From an uncultured Eubacteriales bacterium (GTDB lineage Bacteria; Bacillota; Clostridia; Saccharofermentanales; Saccharofermentanaceae), in assembly GCA_900314745.1 (NCBI GenBank), contig OMWK01000012.1, forward strand, positions 1 to 58,005: a stretch of 58,005 nt of DNA, written 5' to 3'. A program made the position numbers and the translations under genes. Positions 54,249-58,005 of the stretch are shown piece after piece (within the stretch, counting starts at the first letter, position 1; each line of letters opens with the position of its first letter). The notes beneath the pieces were generated by a model. That model worked only from the letters and a program-made list of their open reading frames with translations, was not told the origin of the DNA and did no database searches.

Positions 54249-54470
54249 TCAGTTCTTGCCTCTCCAGGTGATTCTTCCCTTTGAAAGATCGTAGGGTGAG
54301 ATCTCCATTGTTACCTTGTCACCGGGCAGGATCTTGATGTAGTTCTGACGAAGCTTTCCTGAGATATAAGCACGAACGATGTGTCCGTTATCAAGCTTAA
54401 CCAGAAAATTCGCGTTCGGCAGAGCCTCTTCGACTATACCCTCAATCTCAATAACATCTTCCTTAGCCAT
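54249..54470 (-). CDS. infA: Translation initiation factor IF-1
   Basis: A 73-aa OB-fold protein, [20 protein letters not shown] to RITWRGKN. The ATG at 54470 follows AGGAGG and overlaps the map stop by 8 bp; a longer frame starting MRRDL is not needed. Confidence 0.98.
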   Translation of the reverse strand: MAKEDVIEIEGIVEEALPNANFLVKLDNGHIVRAYISGKLRQNYIKILPGDKVTMEISPYDLSKGRITWRGKN

Positions 54471-55233
54471 TAAGTCCCTCCTCATATGTTGTCATCTCGG
54501 GTCCGTTATCCGTAATTATAACCGTATTCTCGTAATGTGCAGTAGGCTTTCCGTCAGCAGAACATACTGCCCAGCCGTCGTTGCCCAAAACAACATTGCG
54601 CTTGCCCATGTTGATCATGGGTTCGATGCAGAAAGCCATTCCCTTAAGGATCCTTGCTCCCCTTCCGGCCTTGCCGTAGTTGGGAACATCCGGCTCCTGA
54701 TGCATCTCCCTTCCAATTCCGTGACCTGTAAGTTCCCTTACAACACCGTAACCGTATCCTTCTGCGCAAGCCTGTACTGCAGCACTTACGTCGCCGATGC
54801 GGTTTCCTACGCGGGCCTTTTCGAGCCCGGCGAAAAATGCCTCACGTGTTCTCTCAACAAGAAGTCTCTTCTCCTCGCTTACCTCGCCCACGAAGAAAGT
54901 TCTCGCAGCGTCTCCCATGAAGCCGTTAAGCTCCGCGACAACATCGCATGTAACGATGTCGCCTTCCTTGAGGATTACTCTCTCGGAAGGGATGCCGTGC
55001 ACTACGACGTCATTGACGGAAGTGCAGATGGCTGCGGGAAAAGGCGGCTCACCGTAACCGATGCAGGGAGCAGTTCCGCCCGCTTCCCTGATTATAAGCT
55101 GCGCGAGGTCATCGAGATGCTTAGTAGATACACCGGGCTTAACAGCCTTGCGAAGTTCACTTAGAACAACGGCGGTAAGCTTGCCGGCCTTGCGCATCAG
55201 ATCCAATTCATAATCAGATAAGATCTCTACCAT
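54463..55233 (-). CDS. map: Methionine aminopeptidase type I
   Basis: A 256-aa metalloprotease removing initiator Met. Metal ligands: Asp pair in [15 protein letters not shown], His in [11 protein letters not shown], Glu in CIEPMINMG and Glu in AHYENTV. Located between adk and infA as in many Firmicutes. Confidence 0.97.
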   Translation of the reverse strand: MVEILSDYELDLMRKAGKLTAVVLSELRKAVKPGVSTKHLDDLAQLIIREAGGTAPCIGYGEPPFPAAICTSVNDVVVHGIPSERVILKEGDIVTCDVVAELNGFMGDAARTFFVGEVSEEKRLLVERTREAFFAGLEKARVGNRIGDVSAAVQACAEGYGYGVVRELTGHGIGREMHQEPDVPNYGKAGRGARILKGMAFCIEPMINMGKRNVVLGNDGWAVCSADGKPTAHYENTVIITDNGPEMTTYEEGLNG

Positions 55234-55248
55234 TTGAAGTCACCTTCT

Positions 55249-55905
55249 TCAGATAAGTCCCTTTGACTTAAGGCCTTCCTCGATCTGCTTGATGCAGTCG
55301 TCGGAAGATTTGCCGTTATCGCCCTCTACGATAAGACCCTTCTTATCGTAAAAATCGATGAGGGGCTTTGTGTTCTCATAATATGTCTTAAGTCTGTTTG
55401 CAACTGTCTCGGCATTATCGTCAGCTCTCTGAACTACCTTGCCGCCGCACTCGTCGCAGACACCCTCAACCTTTGTAGGCTTGAAGCGTACGTTGTAGGA
55501 AGCTCCGCACTTCTCGCATACTCTTCTTGAAGATACTCTGTCCTTGATTATCTCATCATCAACAACGATGGAAAGAACTGCATCGATGGAAGAACCGTTC
55601 TTGGCAAGGAACTCGTCGAGTGCCTCTGCCTGAGCGAGAGTTCTCGGGAATCCGTCGAGAATGTATCCGTTCTTTGTGTCATCCTGAGAAAGTCTGTCCT
55701 CAACCATGCGGATAGTTACGGAATCGGGAACGAGCGCACCCTTGTCGATGTAGCTCTTTGCCTCTACTCCGAGAGGTGTTCCGTTCTTGATGTTTGCACG
55801 GAAGATGTCTCCTGTTGATATATGAGCCAGACTGTACTTCTCACGAAGAACAGTAGCTGATGTTCCTTTTCCTGAGCCCGGGGCTCCGAGAATGATTAAT
55901 TTCAT
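55249..55905 (-). CDS. adk: Adenylate kinase
   Basis: A 218-aa enzyme with P-loop GAPGSGKGT, DGFPRTLAQAE and a long LID carrying a Cys4 zinc knuckle (CEKC and CDEC). Usual for Gram-positives. Confidence 0.98.
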   Translation of the reverse strand: MKLIILGAPGSGKGTSATVLREKYSLAHISTGDIFRANIKNGTPLGVEAKSYIDKGALVPDSVTIRMVEDRLSQDDTKNGYILDGFPRTLAQAEALDEFLAKNGSSIDAVLSIVVDDEIIKDRVSSRRVCEKCGASYNVRFKPTKVEGVCDECGGKVVQRADDNAETVANRLKTYYENTKPLIDFYDKKGLIVEGDNGKSSDDCIKQIEEGLKSKGLI

Positions 55906-55955
55906 ATTTGTGATCCTCTCTTCTGTAAGGATAGTAGTTTCTGGTAAACAAAGAA

Positions 55956-55985
55956 CCTTCGGCGCACCTTAAGGTACGTCGAAGG
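55956..55985 (-). other. Imperfect hairpin between secY and adk
   Basis: Minus strand CCTTCG-A-CG-T-ACCTT/AAGGT-G-CG-C-CGAAGG, about 13 paired positions with one mismatch and a wobble, followed by TTCTTTG. In a 109-bp gap of an otherwise packed operon. May act as a weak terminator, attenuator or RNA processing site. Confidence 0.5.
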
Positions 55986-56014
55986 CTTCTTCTGAATGTT
56001 ACTTGTAATTGCGG

Positions 56015-57328
56015 TCAGTCAAGGAAACCCTTCAGGTTTCTTGTTGCGAGCTGACCCTCGATCTGTGTTACAAGATCGTTCGCAACTCCGGTAAGGATGA
56101 GAACTGATGTTCCTGCGAACCACATGTTCTCAAGTCCGGCAAAGAGACTCAAAAGAGTAGGAACGAGACAGATTATTGAAAGGAACAATCCGTCTGCCCA
56201 GCTGAGTCTGTTAGATGTCTTCGCAATAAAATCGGTTGTAGGCTTACCGGGTCTGATACCGGGAATAAAGCCGCCGTTCTTCTGGATGCTGTTGCTGATC
56301 TCAACGGGATTGAACTGAATCGCCGAATAGAAGAACGTGAATCCGATTATGAACAGGAAGTACAGTACATAGTACCAGGGACTTGTATTGAAATTCCTGA
56401 ACCAGTTAACAACTACGTTAGTGCTGTTCTGGAAGAACATCGTAATAATCATTGAAGGCAGTGAGAGTATGGACATCGCGAAGATAACAGGCATAACACC
56501 GGACTGGTTGATCTTCAGAGGGATGTATGAACTCTGTCCGCCGTAAAGCTTTCTGCCGACAGTCTTCTTGGAGTACTGAACGGATATTCTTCTCTCAGCG
56601 TTCTGTACAAAGATACAGAATACGATGATGGAGACTGCAATAAAGAGAATTGCAAAGAATACCAGAATACCTACAAGAATACCGAGGGGAAGACTGGGAA
56701 CTTTTCCGGAAACGCTTGCTGCCTTTGCATAAACGTTCTTAACCATCTCAGGAAGTCTCGTAACGATACCTGCGAAGATGATCAGCGAAACGCCGTTACC
56801 GATTCCCTTGTCGTTGATTCTCTCACCGAGCCATACAACGAAGCATGTACCTGCGGTGAATGACACGATGATGAGTGTAGCAGACAGCCACTTGGGGATG
56901 CTTGTGATCATCGTGGATCTTGCTGAATAGCAGAAGAGGCAAGCCTGGAGGAAAGCAAGACCGATGGCTGTGAATCTGTTGATTCTGCCCATCTTCTTTC
57001 TTCCTGATTCACCTTCCTTGGCAAGATTCTCAAGGTAAGGGATAACAACTGTCAGAAGCTGGATGATGATAGATGCATTGATGTAAGGTGTTACACCCAT
57101 TGCGAATATCGTGCAGTGATAAAGTCCACCACCGGAGATGATATCCATCATCGCACCGATCTGACCCCAATTCTGAACGAGATTGGTAAAGGCTGCGGCA
57201 TTGATTCCGGGAACCGGAACCAAACCGCCAAGCATATACAAACCGAGAATAAGAAGAGTATAAAGAATCTTCTTCTTAAGTTCCGGCTGACGGAAAGCTT
57301 TGATCAATGTATCAAACATATCCGTCAT
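56015..57328 (-). CDS. secY: Protein translocase subunit SecY
   Basis: A 437-aa channel protein with 10 helices. MLGGLVPVPGINAAAF, plug/lateral-gate region ISGGGLYHCTIFAMGVTPYI, and the cytoplasmic loop with FNPVEISNSIQKNGGFIPGI and RPGKPT. GGAGG 8 nt before the ATG. It lies 3 bp after rplO. Confidence 0.98.
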   Translation of the reverse strand: MTDMFDTLIKAFRQPELKKKILYTLLILGLYMLGGLVPVPGINAAAFTNLVQNWGQIGAMMDIISGGGLYHCTIFAMGVTPYINASIIIQLLTVVIPYLENLAKEGESGRKKMGRINRFTAIGLAFLQACLFCYSARSTMITSIPKWLSATLIIVSFTAGTCFVVWLGERINDKGIGNGVSLIIFAGIVTRLPEMVKNVYAKAASVSGKVPSLPLGILVGILVFFAILFIAVSIIVFCIFVQNAERRISVQYSKKTVGRKLYGGQSSYIPLKINQSGVMPVIFAMSILSLPSMIITMFFQNSTNVVVNWFRNFNTSPWYYVLYFLFIIGFTFFYSAIQFNPVEISNSIQKNGGFIPGIRPGKPTTDFIAKTSNRLSWADGLFLSIICLVPTLLSLFAGLENMWFAGTSVLILTGVANDLVTQIEGQLATRNLKGFLD

Positions 57329-57331
57329 CTA

Positions 57332-57772
57332 TTAAACCTCCGTTGCCGTTCCTCCGGCCTTCTCGATCTTCTCCTTAGCGGATGCCGAGAACTTTGTGGC
57401 CTTAACGTCGAGCTTCTTTGTAAGATCGCCGTTGCCTAAGATCTTGATGCCGTCGTTAACCTTGGGAAGAGTGATGATGCCCTGCTCTGCAAGAGCTGCA
57501 GCTGTAACCTCTGTTCCCTCGAACTTCTCAAGATCAGCAATGTTAACGATAATATAATCAGGTGCAAAACGCTTGTTGTTGAAGCCTCTCTTAGGGAGTC
57601 TTCTGTAAAGAGGCATCTGGCCTCCTTCGAATCCGGGTCTTACTCCGCCGCCGGATCTCGCCTTCTGACCTTTGTGTCCACGGCCGGATGTCTTACCGTT
57701 TCCGGATCCTGCTCCGCGGCCCTTGCGGTATGCCTTGGCATTTCCGCCTGAAGTCAATTCATTGAGCTTCAT
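57332..57772 (-). CDS. rplO: 50S ribosomal protein L15
   Basis: A 146-aa L15, Gly-rich N terminus [20 protein letters not shown] and [20 protein letters not shown]. It starts only 18 bp after the rpsE stop; the rpmD gene that usually lies between is absent. Confidence 0.98.
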   Translation of the reverse strand: MKLNELTSGGNAKAYRKGRGAGSGNGKTSGRGHKGQKARSGGGVRPGFEGGQMPLYRRLPKRGFNNKRFAPDYIIVNIADLEKFEGTEVTAAALAEQGIITLPKVNDGIKILGNGDLTKKLDVKATKFSASAKEKIEKAGGTATEV

Positions 57773-57790
57773 TTTAAATACCTCCGATAA

Positions 57791-58005
57791 TTAGCGAATT
57801 TCCTCAACGGACTTGCCTCTGACTCTTGCTACCTCTTCGATAGACTTAAGACCCTTGAGACCTTCCATTGTAGCGTTGACCATGTTGTTCGGGTTGTTTG
57901 AACCGATGGACTTTGTTCTGATATCAGTGATACCTGCGAGCTCGCATACCGCACGGACAGGACCGCCGGCTATAACACCGGTACCTGACTTAGCGGGCTT
58001 CATGA
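57791..58005 (-). CDS. rpsE: 30S ribosomal protein S5 (C-terminal part)
   Basis: The visible 70 or so residues are the C-terminal domain of S5 ([35 protein letters not shown]). The 5' part continues past the right edge. Ends RGKSVEEIR, as in related S5 proteins. Confidence 0.96.
   Translation of the reverse strand, partial: MKPAKSGTGVIAGGPVRAVCELAGITDIRTKSIGSNNPNNMVNATMEGLKGLKSIEEVARVRGKSVEEIR

Noticed and set aside
1..58005. CRISPR arrays, tRNA genes, insertion sequences, prophage genes
   Set aside because: None seen: no regularly spaced repeats, no cloverleaf-like sequence, no transposase or integrase frame.

Overview
The window looks like a chromosomal segment of a low-to-mid G+C Gram-positive Clostridia (inferred Lachnospirales/Oscillospirales, gut or rumen type). 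The basis is the Firmicutes-style S5-L15-SecY-Adk-Map-IF1-L36-S13-S11-S4-RpoA-L17-Ecf gene order, a ribosomal protein L17 enlarged by an internal insertion, a Zn-type adenylate kinase, and AGGAGG-type ribosome binding sites. No tRNA, insertion sequence, phage or CRISPR was seen. Almost everything is on the minus strand, reading right to left.

Right end (about 44.9-58 kb): the spc/alpha ribosomal operon tail, with rpmD (L30) missing between rpsE and rplO, then a terminator. It is followed by an ECF transporter module in which both ATPases are fused in one polypeptide, then ecfT, a ROK glucokinase and truA. After these come an nfeD-SPFH pair with its own consensus promoter and a strong terminator.

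Middle (24.4-44.8 kb): a dense, tightly coupled operon headed by pncB and a cyclophilin. It continues into a Wzy-type surface polysaccharide locus: initiating sugar-phosphate transferase, two polymerase/ligase-like membrane proteins, a Wzz-like chain-length protein with a degenerate nucleotide-binding tail, glycosyltransferases of GT2, GT4, GT11 and WbsX type, FdtA/FdtB-like 3-amino-sugar synthesis, GDP-fucose synthase, and a GT-C-like membrane protein. A DUF2142-like membrane protein (22.2-24.4 kb, plus strand) separates this from the next operon.

Left (2.7-22.1 kb): a second long operon starting with rfbA-rfbB-rfbD-rfbC (dTDP-L-rhamnose). Then come a GT2-GtrA fusion, two membrane-anchored proteins with ricin-like extracellular parts (one also with a DUF4214 tail), and a TagB/TagF-like CDP-glycerol glycerophosphotransferase. 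The most striking part follows: three tandem genes of about 930 codons. Each joins a YidC/Oxa1 insertase-like domain, a polytopic middle region and an extracellular alkaline-phosphatase-superfamily phosphotransferase domain with a complete metal/nucleophile site. These are coupled by 4-bp overlaps to each other and to a polyprenyl-phosphate-sugar GT2 and a mannose-1-phosphate guanylyltransferase/double phosphomannose isomerase fusion. I infer a system that makes a rhamnose/fucose/amino-sugar surface polymer and decorates or extends it outside the cell with a phospho-group such as glycerol phosphate. No Wzx flippase gene is present in the cluster.

Far left (1-2.8 kb): a MATE transporter, an HD phosphohydrolase and a NUDIX hydrolase. 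At the edge lies a strong promoter and leader pointing out of the window, probably those of an rRNA operon. Three genes (1318 minus, 1399 plus, 22197 plus) have a -10-like box 7-8 bp before the ATG and no Shine-Dalgarno, suggesting leaderless mRNAs.
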